Both the position numbers and the translations under genes were made by a program. 64,000 bases of DNA from Prorocentrum cordatum (taxonomy: Eukaryota; Sar; Dinophyceae; Prorocentrales; Prorocentraceae), in the NCBI GenBank assembly GCA_963575745.1, contig CAUYUJ010020159.1, positions 248,001 to 312,000 of the forward strand. The letters run 5' to 3'. Of the stretch, positions 42,761 through 52,309 are shown one piece after another; the stretch's first letter is position 1, and every line of letters starts with the position of its first letter. The notes under the pieces were generated by a model. It was not told the origin of the DNA. It searched no databases and saw only the letters and a list, made by a program, of their open reading frames with translations.

Positions 42761-42769
42761 GAGGTACTC

Positions 42770-44005
42770 CGCCAGCCCTCGCCCAAACGAAACGTAGACC
42801 GTGGTCAACGTGCCCGCGACGGTACCCGAACCGCCAGTCATACTTCCTGATGCTGTAGCCTCCGCCACCTTCATTACACCGATACAGACAATCTTCATCA
42901 TGCAACTTCTTGCCGTAATACGCCCTGCAGGCCATCTTGTGCGCCATGGTCCTGATGGCGCGCTCGTCAGCAGGGACATCCACCTCCGCCTCGCTGAGGC
43001 TGGCCCGCAACATCTCGATGGGCGCCTCGCCAGCGGCGCACTCGAGACGCTAGGGGTCGGGCGCCTTCCCGCCAGCCCAGCCAGGAGCACCATCAGGAAC
43101 AGGCCGAGCACGCTCCACCGCAGCTGGCTGGGCCAGCACCTTCTCGGCGAGCTCCGGGTGGCCCAGGACGCGCTCCGTGACCCCGCCCGGGGCGCCGACC
43201 TCCTTGAGCAGCGCCTCCAGGCCCACCAAGTTGAGGTCGGGGCCCCTCTCCACGGGGTCTTCTTCTCGTCTGGCGGCTTGGGGGACACGGCGTTGAGGTC
43301 CCGCATCTTCGCCTCCATATCCAACCCCTCCACTCGCAGTGCCTTGCCGCGCTCGCGCTCGTCCTCGAGCGCCTTCTGGGCATGGGTGACCACCTCCTCG
43401 GCTTTGGCGACCACCCCTTCTTGCTTGACGATCGCATCTTGCCTCGCCTTGGGTTTCCTTTTCGGCGCCAGCAGCTGGGTGAGGACAGGCTTCTTCGAGC
43501 GGGCCTCCTCTGCTCATCCGGACTGTCAATCGTGTCCCTGACCAACTGCGGCGGCGACGAGGTGGCTCGCAGGCTCCCCAACTCCTCATCGAACTGCGCC
43601 AGGGCCTTGCTTCAGGCCTCGTCAGCATCTTCCTCCTCACTGGCCTTCGCCGCCCTGGACAGATGGCGCTTGGCCTTGCTCGCAGCCCGCAACGCTTTGA
43701 CCTCCCCCCGCAGCCTCGCCAACTCCTTCTGCATGGACCCCTTGGGCGACCTGCAAGTAGCTCGGCCCAGACCCACCACCAGGTCCACCTGCGGCTCCTG
43801 GGCCGTTCGGCTGGCGGCGGCGGGAGACCCCTCCCTCCCCGCAAGCCCTCCCGAGGAAGGCCGCAGACTTGTCGACCCCGCACAAGTGGCACTGCTTCGT
43901 CGCCCCAAAGGTGACACATGGCATCCCGAGCTTGGGCCAGCGTTCTTATGTGCAGAACTTGCAGTACCAATCGGGCGTGGGCTCGACGCGGCCGCCAGGC
44001 GCCAT
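42770..44005 (-). pseudogene. LINE-A ORF1: RanBP2-like zinc finger and coiled coils
   Basis: The start Met at 44005 opens MAPGGRVEPTPDWYCKFC. An in-frame stop follows at once, then PCVTFGATKQCHLCG in the same frame. The W-x-C-x2-C ... C-x2-C pattern resembles a RanBP2-type zinc finger, a nucleic-acid or protein-binding module. Other frames hold MQKELARLRGEVKALRAASK (about 43.68-43.74 kb) and VVTHAQKALEDERERGKALR (about 43.33-43.41 kb), coiled-coil segments expected of an RNA-binding ORF1 product. Stops and frame changes show decay. Confidence 0.6.
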
Positions 44006-44189
44006 GGTCCCTCGCCTGCACCAAGGAGGTACAGCGAGGCCGACCACAGAACCACAAGCCACGTCGCGCGCGTGCTCACATTGGCGGCAGGAGCCGCCCA
44101 GGGACCAGAGGCGAATCAGGCACTGGCAAGAATTGGTTGGAACTGGCCGCGGACTAGCGGTATCCGTTTTTTCCCCGGGGAAAAAGCAT

Positions 44190-44210
44190 CTTGAGCCAAA
44201 ATGGCCACGG
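44190..44210 (-). other. Spliced-leader relic
   Basis: Read on the minus strand this is CCGTG followed by GCCATTTTGGCTCAAG, identical to the conserved 21-base core of the dinoflagellate spliced leader except for G in place of A at base 5. It sits exactly at the 5' border of LINE-A, next to a GGA microsatellite, about 185 bases before the ORF1 start. Known biology: dinoflagellate mRNAs receive this leader by trans-splicing, and genomic relics mark reinserted cDNA. This is not an SL RNA gene: no Sm-site or snRNA-like downstream region follows. Confidence 0.85.
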
Positions 44211-44325
44211 AGGGGGAGGAGGAGGAGGAGGAGGAGGAGGAGGAGGAGGAGGAGGAAGAGGAAAATGAGAAAGGGGAGGAGGAGGAGGAGAAGGAGGAGG
44301 AGGAGGAGAAGGAGGAGGAAGCCGT
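44211..44325. repeat. GGA microsatellite at LINE-A 5' border
   Basis: GAGGAGGAGGAGGAGG run with AGGAAAATGAG variants; poly-Glu or poly-Leu frames are artefacts. Confidence 0.95.
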
Positions 44326-44404
44326 GCGCGTGCCGCAAGAAAATCACGGCAATGCCGCTCTCCCCAAGGGCTTGTCGACTTTCCGTCAATCGCCTTGTGG
44401 GGAT

Positions 44405-44500
44405 CGAGCCAGATAAACCCAGGTAGATGCAGGCAAATCGAGGTAATTCCAGGTAGATGGAGATCAATCCAGGTACATCCAAGTAGTTCCAGAGATCTCC
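44405..44500. repeat. Short minisatellite, CCAGGTAGATG
   Basis: About 15-bp imperfect units: CCAGGTAGATGCAGGCAAAT, GAGGTAATT, CCAGGTAGATGGAGATCAAT, CCAGGTACATCC. Confidence 0.75.
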
Positions 44501-44633
44501 CTCAAAGTTGGAGCACTTCGCGGCCACTTCAGCGCGACGGCGGCAGAAGTCGTCAATCTTTTTAACGACGTTCGGGTAGAATGCTCTGCCCGCGGGAGCC
44601 CTCGCAGGGCCCCCGCTGGCAACAAAAAACAGC

Positions 44634-44810
44634 TACAATCGACCCGTATCATAGGGATGCGCTGCAAGGATGCAAGGAGTCTCGAGGTAACGTTTTCGAG
44701 CGAGGTTGACGAGTGAAAGTCGCCGAGGATGGGCCGAAGAGGCAAGGATGCAAGGATGCAAGGGTACCCTGTGGGAAGGCTGCCCATCCTTACTGTGCGG
44801 TTTGCCTGTC
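44634..44810. mobile_element. GTCAAACC-family MITE, copy 4
   Basis: Left TACAATCGACCCGTATCATA then GGGATGCGC. Right TGCCCATCCTTACTGTGCGG then TTTGCCTGTC. Interior GGATGGGCCGAAGAGGCAAG as in copies 2 and 3. 177 bp. Confidence 0.7.
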
Positions 44811-44875
44811 TCGGCATGAAAACTGGCCCTGGGAATCGGCGGGAACCTTCCTCGGGTCCACGCTGTGAGCAAAAA

Positions 44876-44945
44876 ATTAGTCTGACGAAAGACCCAACCA
44901 TACGTAGTTGTGAATACCGCAATTGTGGATATATTCCTCGGTGGC
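44876..44945. repeat. Array-flanking segment shared with the 7.6-kb array
   Basis: AAGACCCAACCATACGTAGT and ACCGCAATTGTGGATATATT are the inverse of 7601-7680. Confidence 0.75.
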
Positions 44946-46095
44946 GCCCCCGGGCCACGAAACGAGTGAGGGGTGTGCCGAAATGGGTGGGTGGAACCGC
45001 ATGCGAGCGCAGCCACTGGGGCGTTCGGTGGAGCTCCCTATGGGGCCACGAAGCGTGTGAGGGGTGTGCCAGAATGGGGGGTGGAACCGCATGCGAGCGC
45101 AGCCACCGGGGCGCTCGGTGGAGCTCCCTATGGGGCCACGAAGCGTGTGAGGGGTGTGCCAGAATGGGGGGTGGAACCGCATGCGGGCGCAGCCACTGGG
45201 GCCTTCGGTGGAGTTCCCTATGGGGCCACGAAACGTGTGAGGGGTATGCCAGATTGGGGGTGGAACCGCATGCGGGCGCAGCCACTGGGGCCTTCGGTGG
45301 AGCTCCCCACGAAACGTGTGAGGGGTGCCAGCCGCATGCCGCAGCCACTGAGCTCCCTATCGTGTGAGGGGTGTGCCAGAATGGGGGGTGGAACCGCATG
45401 CGGGCGCAGCCACTGGGGCCTTCGGTGGAGCTCCCTATGGGGCCACGAAACGTGTGAGGGGTGTGCCAGAATGAACCGCATGCGACTGGGGCCTTCGGTG
45501 GAGCTCCCTATGGGGCCACGAAACGTGTGAGGGGTGTGCCAGAATGGGGGGTGGAACCGCATGCGGGCGCAGCCACTGGGGCCTTCGGTGGAGCTCCCTA
45601 TGGGGCCACGAAACGTGTGAGGGGTGTGCCAGAATGGGGGGTGGAACCGCATGCGGGCGCAGCCACTGGGGCCTTCGGTGGAGCTCCCTATGGGGCCACG
45701 AAACGTGTGAGGGGTGTGCCAGAATGGGGGGTGGAACCGCATGCGGGCGCAGCCACTGGGGCCTTCGGTGGAGCTCCCTATGGGGCCACGAAACGTGTGA
45801 GGGGTGTGCCAGAATGGGGGGTGGAACCGCATGCGGGCGCAGCCACTGGGGCCTTCGGTGGAGCTCCCTATGGGGCCACGAAACGTGTGAGGGGTGTGCC
45901 AGAATGGGGGGTGGAACCGCATGCGGGCGCAGCCACTGGGGCCTTCGGTGGAGCTCCCTATGGGGCCACGAAACGTGTGAGGGGTGTGCCAGAATGGGGG
46001 GTGGAACCGCATGCGGGCGCAGCCACTGGGGCCTTCGGTGGAGCTCCTTATGGGGCCACAAAACGTGTGAGGGGTGTGCCAGAATGGGTGTGGGA
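44946..46095. repeat. 90-bp tandem array (about 13 units)
   Basis: AGAATGGGGGGTGGAACCGC recurs at 45541, 45631, 45721 and so on, period 90. Six central units are almost identical, while those at 45300-45480 are shortened by internal deletions. On the minus strand units read GTGGCCCCATAGGGAGCTCC then ACCGAAGGCCCC, as in the 5.7-kb array. 90 is a multiple of 3, so frames stay open on both strands; long repetitive proteins here are artefacts. Confidence 0.97.
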
Positions 46096-46572
46096 GGGGG
46101 CAGCGGGAGGAAGGAAGGAGACGCGGGGCACCGTCTCTTCAAAACGAGGACCCAACACCACAGGATGGTTGGGAAAAACACGGCGTCGGAGGACTGAGCG
46201 GGAGGCACGGCTCTGAGGAAGCTCGGGAAGCAACTTCTGGGAGGCCCCCGCGAGAACGAATATGGGCTACGCTTCGCCTACCCCTCTCATGTTCCCTTGT
46301 GTGCTCCCCAAAAGGCTTCCACAACTGCTGGGGGAGCACACGTGCGTTGTTCCAAACATCGACCACTTCTCGCGTTTCATGACCCGCGGGGGTGGCGGTG
46401 CTTCACTGTAGGCGTCTTCGATCATGGCAGCAAGTGTAATGATTCAAAGAGGAGCGCTCGTGGTGATCACGCCGTGCACAAATCGATGCCGCGTTGGCAC
46501 GAACATGGGAAAAAATGAGGAAGGGCGGAGGAACGAATAGTAAGTGACGAAGGAGGAAGGGGGACAAAAGAC
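46096..46572. other. Unassigned stretch
   Basis: CTGTAGGCGTCTTCGATCAT at about 46405-46424 resembles a block in the 49.8 and 51.4 kb repeats. No gene seen. Confidence 0.3.
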
Positions 46573-46676
46573 ACCTCGAGGATCTGCTGCTCCCGCCGCT
46601 GCTTCTCCGCCTCGGCCTGGTCGAGGATCCACTGCTCCTTCGCTCTCTTCTGCCTCCAGCGGCCGTTGCCTCCCAC
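46573..46676 (-). CDS. Candidate exon: Glu/Gln-rich helical segment
   Basis: The minus-strand frame reads GGNGRWRQKRAKEQWILDQA then EAEKQRREQQILE. It is preceded by CCCGTAGCCAG, a good acceptor, and followed by GAG then GTGTCTTTTG, a possible GT donor, giving an exon of about 104 bases. Composition is like the coiled-coil exon at 31.1 kb. Could be an upstream exon of the same minus-strand gene; not proven. Confidence 0.4.
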
Positions 46677-46989
46677 CTGGCTACGGGAGGAAGCGGAGCG
46701 ACAATCTGAAGGGGTTCAACGGCTCTGGATGTTCTTGGTGGGGCCTGGTCAATTCAACGGGAGGGAGAATGGGGTGGGCACTCCTTCTCCCCCTCCTCCT
46801 CCTCCTCCTCCTTCTCCTCGATCCGACGTCACAGAGAACATGTGGCATCGTGAAACATAATGACCCGAGCCCGGAACCCGTCTTCTTGCTGCATGTCTAG
46901 AGCCAGAACGATCTGATAAAGCCCCATGTCCCGAAACAAAGCAAAACACGCCCACTGCCAACACACTGCGACGCCAAGATCTCATGATG

Positions 46990-48330
46990 GGCCGATTCTC
47001 CACCACCGCGACCATAGGTAGGACGGGGGAGAAGGGAGGATGAGGAGGTCCTCCTCCACCTCCTCCTTTTCATTATCCTCGTCCTCTTCCTCCTTCTCCT
47101 CATCCGCCTCCACTCCTCTTCCTTGTAGAAAATTTCTCTCTGTCGCATCCCGAGGTGAAAGTTTCGGGCGGGCTGGGCGATTCGCGTGAGAATTCCTCAC
47201 CGCTTATGACCCTGAAGCTTAACACTTGGCAACAGCTTCACAGATGGAGGGCGGGTGGTTCTCAAAATGTGACGCTCGCCTGAGCGCCGCGCAATTTCAC
47301 TACACACCGTTGCAAGAATTTCACGTATTGAACGCGGATGGTCTTCAAAATGCGGTTCCCGCCTTAGTGCCGTACGCATTCGATTCAAAATGTTGCAGAG
47401 TTTTCACAGCTTGAAGGCGGTTCCTTCTTCAGATGAGGTTCCCCCCTTAGCGCAGCGCACATAGGATATAAGCATGTGCGTAAGTTTCGCGGATTGAAAG
47501 CGAATGGTTTTCAACATACAGCTCTCGCCCTAGCGCCGCGCACCTTCGTTTTCAAACACTGCAGAGTTTCACGGGTTGAAAGCGGTTCCTTTTCAAGATA
47601 TGGCTGGCATTAGCGACGCAAGCATTCGTTGTTAACATTTGCAAGATTTCACGGGTTGAGGGCGGGTGGTCTTCAAAATGTGGCTCTCGCATTAGCGCCG
47701 CGTGCATTCGTTTGATAACTATGCGAGGGCTTCACGGATTGAGGGGGGTTCCTTTTCAAAATGTGGCTCTGGCCTTAGCGCCGCGCACACTCCTTGTAAA
47801 CAGTTGCAAGAATTTCACGGCTCGAGGGGAGCCCGTTTTCAATGTGGCTCTCGCCTTGGCGCCGCGCACGCTCGCTTAAAGAATTTGCAAGAGCTTGACG
47901 GGTTGAGGTGAACCCGCTTTCTAACAGTTGTTCTCGCCTTATCGCTGCTCACACTCGTTCAAACAAAATGCAAGAGTTTCACGGATTGAGGGCGGTTCCT
48001 TTTCGAAATGTGGTTATTGCATTAGCGCCGCGCACACTCGTTAGTACAATTTGCAAGATTCTCACGGGCTCCCATGATCAAAGTACCAGAAATGGTGTGT
48101 AGGAAGGACTCGGGATTACGAGGGTGCAACAATTACGTTCGTCCGCGGTGTTGAACTCCCCAAAATGGCGTTGTGGCGCGATTCAGGACCGTGAAAACGC
48201 AACAGTCAGGTTGATCCGTGGCGGCGTTGGGATCCCGAGAACAATGTTTTGGCATGCGAGCGGTGGTCTTCCGACGAGGCAGTTCCCCCAGTGGCAATGA
48301 ACCATCGTGGGGGCATGTGAAGAGTCAAGA
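46990..48330 (+). mobile_element. Tandem-array-bearing repeat unit, copy 1
   Basis: Order: CCTCCTC-rich tract (47040-47125), flank with CTGTCGCATCCCGAGGTGAA and TATGACCCTGAAG, a 75-80-bp array (47228-48070), then a flank with CCATGATCAAAGTACCAGAA, CAACAGTCAGGTTGATCCGT and CGAGGCAGTTCCC. The same order is present, inverted, at 54750-55480 with fewer array units. Two copies with conserved ends and variable centre suggest a mobile or duplicated unit. No ORF, TIR or target duplication was recognised. Confidence 0.65.
47228..48070. repeat. 75-80-bp tandem array inside the unit
   Basis: About ten diverged units with TTCACGGATTGAGGGCGGTT, CCTTTTCAAAATGTGGCTCT and CGCCTTAGCGCCGCGCACAC. Confidence 0.9.
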
Positions 48331-48458
48331 GGGAGCTTGAAAAAAGTGTTGATTCCAACACCGATGATGACTCTTGGGTTTGACTGGTCCTCCTCCTCCT
48401 CCTCCTCCTCCCTGTCCTACTTATGGTAGTGGTGGTGGAAAGTCCGCCCATTTGGGCG
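48331..48458. other. Short unassigned stretch with CCT repeat
   Basis: CCTCCTCCTCCTCCTCC at about 48388-48412; otherwise unique. Confidence 0.5.
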
Positions 48459-48680
48459 CCCGAGTTATCCGGGGTAACTCGGGTCCGGGGTAACTCGGGT
48501 TCGGATTCCCGAAAAAACGAACCCGAGTTATCCCTGACCCGAATTACCCCTGATGATTCGGGGCTCTCGACGCCCGAACTATCCGGGGTAAGTCGGGTCC
48601 GGGGTAACTCGGGTTCGGAATCCCGAAAAACGAACCCGAGTTATCCCTGACCCGAGTTACCCCTGATGATTCGGGGCTCT
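48459..48680. repeat. Duplicated hairpin repeat, period about 114 bp
   Basis: Two copies (48459-48572 and 48573-48680) of a fold-back unit: GGGGTAACTCGGGTCCGGGG, TAACTCGGGTTCGG, a CCCGAAAAA loop, CGAACCCGAGTTATCCCTGA, CCCGAGTTACCCCTGATGAT, TCGGGGCTCT. Both stem and tandem copies are well preserved, so it is recent or maintained. Confidence 0.88.
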
Positions 48681-48879
48681 GACCCATCATCTCAGGGGGA
48701 GGAGGAGCCGCCAGGTCGATCTCGCCCAGCGGGTGGGAGATCCTGACCGCCGCCCGGGTGTGCTCGATGCGCCGGCGATCCTTGCTGCACTGGCGCAGGT
48801 TGTAGGCGAGAGGGAGCGAGGGCGCGCTCCTCGCGGGGATGTGTTCCTGCTGCTGACAAGGTCACTCTGCATAGGAAGC
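48681..48879. other. Unassigned stretch
   Basis: The minus strand frame 48687-48917 has no recognised domain. Possibly unique intronic sequence or an exon. Confidence 0.25.
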
Positions 48880-51480
48880 CCCAGGGGGCACCGGAGGGAC
48901 CCCCAGGACGCGCCCAAGAGGCCTCAGAACTGCTCCCCAAGAGGCCCAGATGGCCCAAGATGGCCTCCAAGTCCGCGCAAGATGGTCCAAGATGGCCTCC
49001 AAGACGGCCCAAGAGAGTCGAAGATGGCCCAAGACAAGACGGCCCAAGAGGCCCCCCAGAGGCCTCCCAGACGGCCCAAGAGGCCTCCAAGAGGCTCTCC
49101 AGGGCCCGAAGAAGCCAAATTCATTGATTTTCCTTAGGTTGTTGAAGGATTTGGGGATGTGCTTCTTCTCGGCATTCCGACGGCTCAAGACGGCCCAAGA
49201 TGTCCCCAAGATCGCCGAAGAGGCCCCCAAGAGGGCCCCATGACGGTCCAAGAGGCCTCCAAGTTGTCCCCAAAAGGGCCCCAAGACGGCCCAAGAGGCC
49301 TCCAACACGCCCAAGATGGCCTCCAAGACGCCCAAGATGGCCTCCAAGACGGCCCCGAAGCGCCCCAAGAGGGTCCCCCGTTGGCCCAGAAAGGCCCCCA
49401 AGACGGCTCCCGACGGCGTCAGACGTGCCAGGAACTCACCAAGATGGCCGAAGTTGGCTCGAAGCTGGCCCAAGACGGCCCAAGAGGCCCCCAAGAGGGC
49501 CTCCACGAAGCAGGGACAAAGGCCAAAAACCTTGATGTTCCAATGGTTTTCAAAGGATTTTGACATTTCCTTCTTTTCGGCCTTCCGACGGCCCAAGACG
49601 GCCCAAGAGCCCCCAAAGATCGCCGAACGATCGCCCACGAGGCCTCCAAGACGGCCAAGATGACCTTCAAGATGCCCACGTGTTCCCCGAAGGCTTTCCA
49701 AACCGATTCGAGGAACACATCGTCCGATGGCTTGGCAGGTCTGGCCTCAACGTTCGGCCACATAGGCGCTTCCAAAAAGGCAGGGGGCGGCGGTGATTCG
49801 CCGTAGGCGTCTTCGATCCGCCGCCCCCTTTTGCTTCAGCAAAGGGGTGCCTGGCGTGCCAAACTAACTATATGGTTTTGGTTTTGGCCCTTTTTCCAAA
49901 GAGCTCCTCCTGGGGCTTCGGTCCGTCCCGCCGGCCACCCGGAAAGGATCTCAAAACCTGGTTGCAAAGGTTTTCCCTGCTCCAGATGGCTCCAAGACGG
50001 CCCAAGATGCTCTCCAAGACGCATCCACGACGGCCAATAGGCTTCTAAGACGGCGAAGATGGCTCCAAGATGCCTCCAAGACGGCCCAAGATGTACCCTA
50101 GACGGCCTATACGATAGCTTGAAGATGGCCCAAGAGGCCCTCAAGAGGCCCTCAAGAGGCCTCCGAGACGGCTCAAGAGGCCTCCAAGAGGTCCTCCAGG
50201 AAGGCCCGAAGAGGCAAAATCATTGATTTCCCTGAGTTTTGTCAAGGATTTTGGCTTTTGCGCCTTCTCCGCTTTCCGACGGCCCCAGACGGTCCAAGAG
50301 ACCCCCCACATCGCCCCAAAATCGCCCGAGAGGCCTCCAAGATGGCCCCGTGACGGCCCAAGAGGCCTCCAAGACGGCCCCAAGAGGGCCCCAAGACGGC
50401 CCAAGAGGCCTCCAAGACGGCCCAAGATGGCCTCCAAGACGGCCAACATGGCCTCCAAGACGGCCCCGAAGCGGCCCAAGAGGTCCTCCAGGAGGGCCCG
50501 AAGAGAGCAAAATCATTGGTTTTCCATAGGTGTTTGAAGGAGTGTGGCATTTGCTTCTTCTCGGCTTTCCGACAACTCAAGACGGCCCAGGAGGCCCCCA
50601 AGATCGCCCAAGATCGCCCACGAGGTCTCCAAGATGGCCCCATGACGGCCCAACAGGCTCCCAAGATGCTCCCAAGAGGGCCCCAAGACCGCCCGAGAGG
50701 CCTCTGAGACGCCCAAGATGGCCTCCAAGACGGTTAAGATGCCCCCCCCCCAGATGTCTCCAAGACGGCCCAAGATGCACCCAAGACGGCCTGATATTGC
50801 CTCAAGATGGCCCTGGACGGCCCAAGAGGACCCCAAGAGGCCTCCAAGATGGCCCAAGAGGCCTCCAAGAGGTCCTCCAGGATGGCCCGAAGAGGGCAAC
50901 ATCATTGATTTCCCATAGCTCCGACAGCTCAAGACGGCCCAAGAAGCCCCCAAGATCGCCCACGAGGCCTCCAAGATGGCTGCAATAGGGCCCCACGTCG
51001 GCCCAAAGAGGCCCCACAAACGGCTTCCGACGGCGTCAGACGGGCCAGGAGCCCACCAAGATGGCCGAAGTTGGATCTAGGCTAGCCCAAGACGACCCAA
51101 GAAACCTCCAAGAGGGCCCCCAGGAGGGCTCAAAGAGGCCAGAATCATTGGTGTTCCTTAGATTGTTGCAGAATTTGGGCATTTGTTTCTTTTCGGCCTT
51201 CCGACGGCCCGAGACGGCCCAAGAGCCCCCAAAGATCGCCCCAAGATCGCCCAAGAGGCCTCCAAGATGGCCCCAGAACGGCCCAAGAGGCCCCCAAGAC
51301 GGCCCCAAGAGGCCCCCAAGACGGCCCAGGAGGCCGTTAAGACGCTTCCAAACCGATTCGGGGAACACATGGTCCGATAGCTTGGCAGGCCTCTGGCCAC
51401 AGCGTTCGGCCACATAGGCGTTTCCGAAAATGCAGGGGGCGGCGGTGACTCGCCGTAGGCGTCTTCGATACATGGGTCGG
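48880..51480. repeat. Large degenerate CAAGACGGCCCAAGAGGCCTC satellite
   Basis: About 2.6 kb of imperfect 20-24-bp repeats (CAAGACGGCCCAAGAGGCC, TCCAAGATGGCC). Superimposed is a longer block, AATCATTGATTTTCCTTAGG then a T-rich stretch with TTCTTCTCGG and TTCCGACGGC, at about 49117, 49528, 50216, 50510, 50898 (shortened) and 51143. A 120-bp block (CAAACCGATTCGxGGAACAC, GGCCACATAGGCG, GGGGGCGGCGGTGA, CGCCGTAGGCGTCTTCGAT) occurs at 49699-49815 and 51350-51470. The minus strand translates as Trp/Leu/Gly-rich repeats, which are artefacts. Confidence 0.93.
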
Positions 51481-52309
51481 CAGATGTGGCGTCAGCCTGT
51501 ACATCCAGGAAGATCTGGGGAGATCTTGTGGTCCTTGCAATTTGCCATGATAGCCCCCCCCCTGGTCATCACCCCCTTCTTGGGTGCCCCCGAAAAATCA
51601 AAATTGGTCGCCGATTTTGGGCCTGGGGAATCCTCGTCGACTTGGCTGGAATCCCACCAGCCCTCTGGGCGTAGGTGATTCAATGAATGCTGCCTTCTCT
51701 CTGCCAATATCCCTCCTTCTCCTGCTCGGGGGAGTGGTTCATTGCTGCACCCTGATGATACACACCCCCTCCCCCAGGCGACTGGCAGCCAACCAGGAAC
51801 AATGCCGTCCCTATTATAACCCCCTCCAACCATCCCTGACAAACAGCAATGCGAAGCACACTCTGCTTTCAAATTCGGAGCATGCGCCACCAACCCGATG
51901 CGCCGCCCCCCATCCCTCTCAACGAAACAATAAACAGTACACTATGGGGTGGTAAAGTTATGTTCGTGAGCCCCGCGGACGCTTTGTAATGTTTTGACAA
52001 AGACCGCGGGTGTGTCAACATGTTGCCTGCTGCGCGCAGGGACACCGGCCATCCCTCAAAACATACAACATGCACCTCGCGGCTGAATCTGGATCATGCG
52101 CGGCCAACCCGCGATCACTGTCAAGAGCTTTTCGATAGGGACGGCGGGGGTGGTGGCGTATGGCCTGCTGTGCGAAGGCCCACCAGACACAATAATGGGC
52201 ATTGGCTTCCGAAAAGGATGGTGGGGGCCGACATGTTTCCGATGTGTGCTGTCCCGTGCGCAGGCGCACCTGACACACTCTGCACGTGCCCCGAACGTGG
52301 CGCGCCTGG
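51481..52309. other. Mostly unique stretch
   Basis: Contains a hairpin at 51971-52011 (CCCCGCGG, CTTTGT paired with ACAAAG, CCGCGGGT). Open frames on both strands have no recognised domain. Confidence 0.35.

Larger units (their letters stand above)
38400..44210 (-). mobile_element. LINE-A: non-LTR retrotransposon with 5' spliced-leader relic
   Basis: Order on the minus strand: spliced-leader-like sequence (44210-44190), about 185 bases of leader, ORF1 start at 44005 with a zinc finger, ORF1 coiled coils (43.3-43.75 kb), endonuclease (42.1-42.75 kb), linker (40.3-42.0 kb), Cys/His segment (39.9-40.0 kb), RNase H (39.0-39.5 kb) and a terminal CxxC segment (38.9 kb). No RT motif was found between the linker and the Cys/His segment, so RT seems deleted. 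Many frameshifts. Ends approximate except the 5' end. Confidence 0.78.

Noticed and set aside
44190-44210. A genuine SL RNA gene
   Set aside because: The leader is followed by LINE 5' sequence rather than a short SL RNA with an Sm site, and there is no repeat of the motif nearby.
45218-46216. Highly repetitive 217-264-codon ORFs in the 90-bp array
   Set aside because: Same reason; open in four frames on both strands over the same bases.
48862-51019. Trp/Leu/Gly-rich minus-strand ORFs over the CAAGACGGCC satellite
   Set aside because: Periodic translation of a degenerate 20-24-bp repeat. Several frames are open and no domain is recognised.
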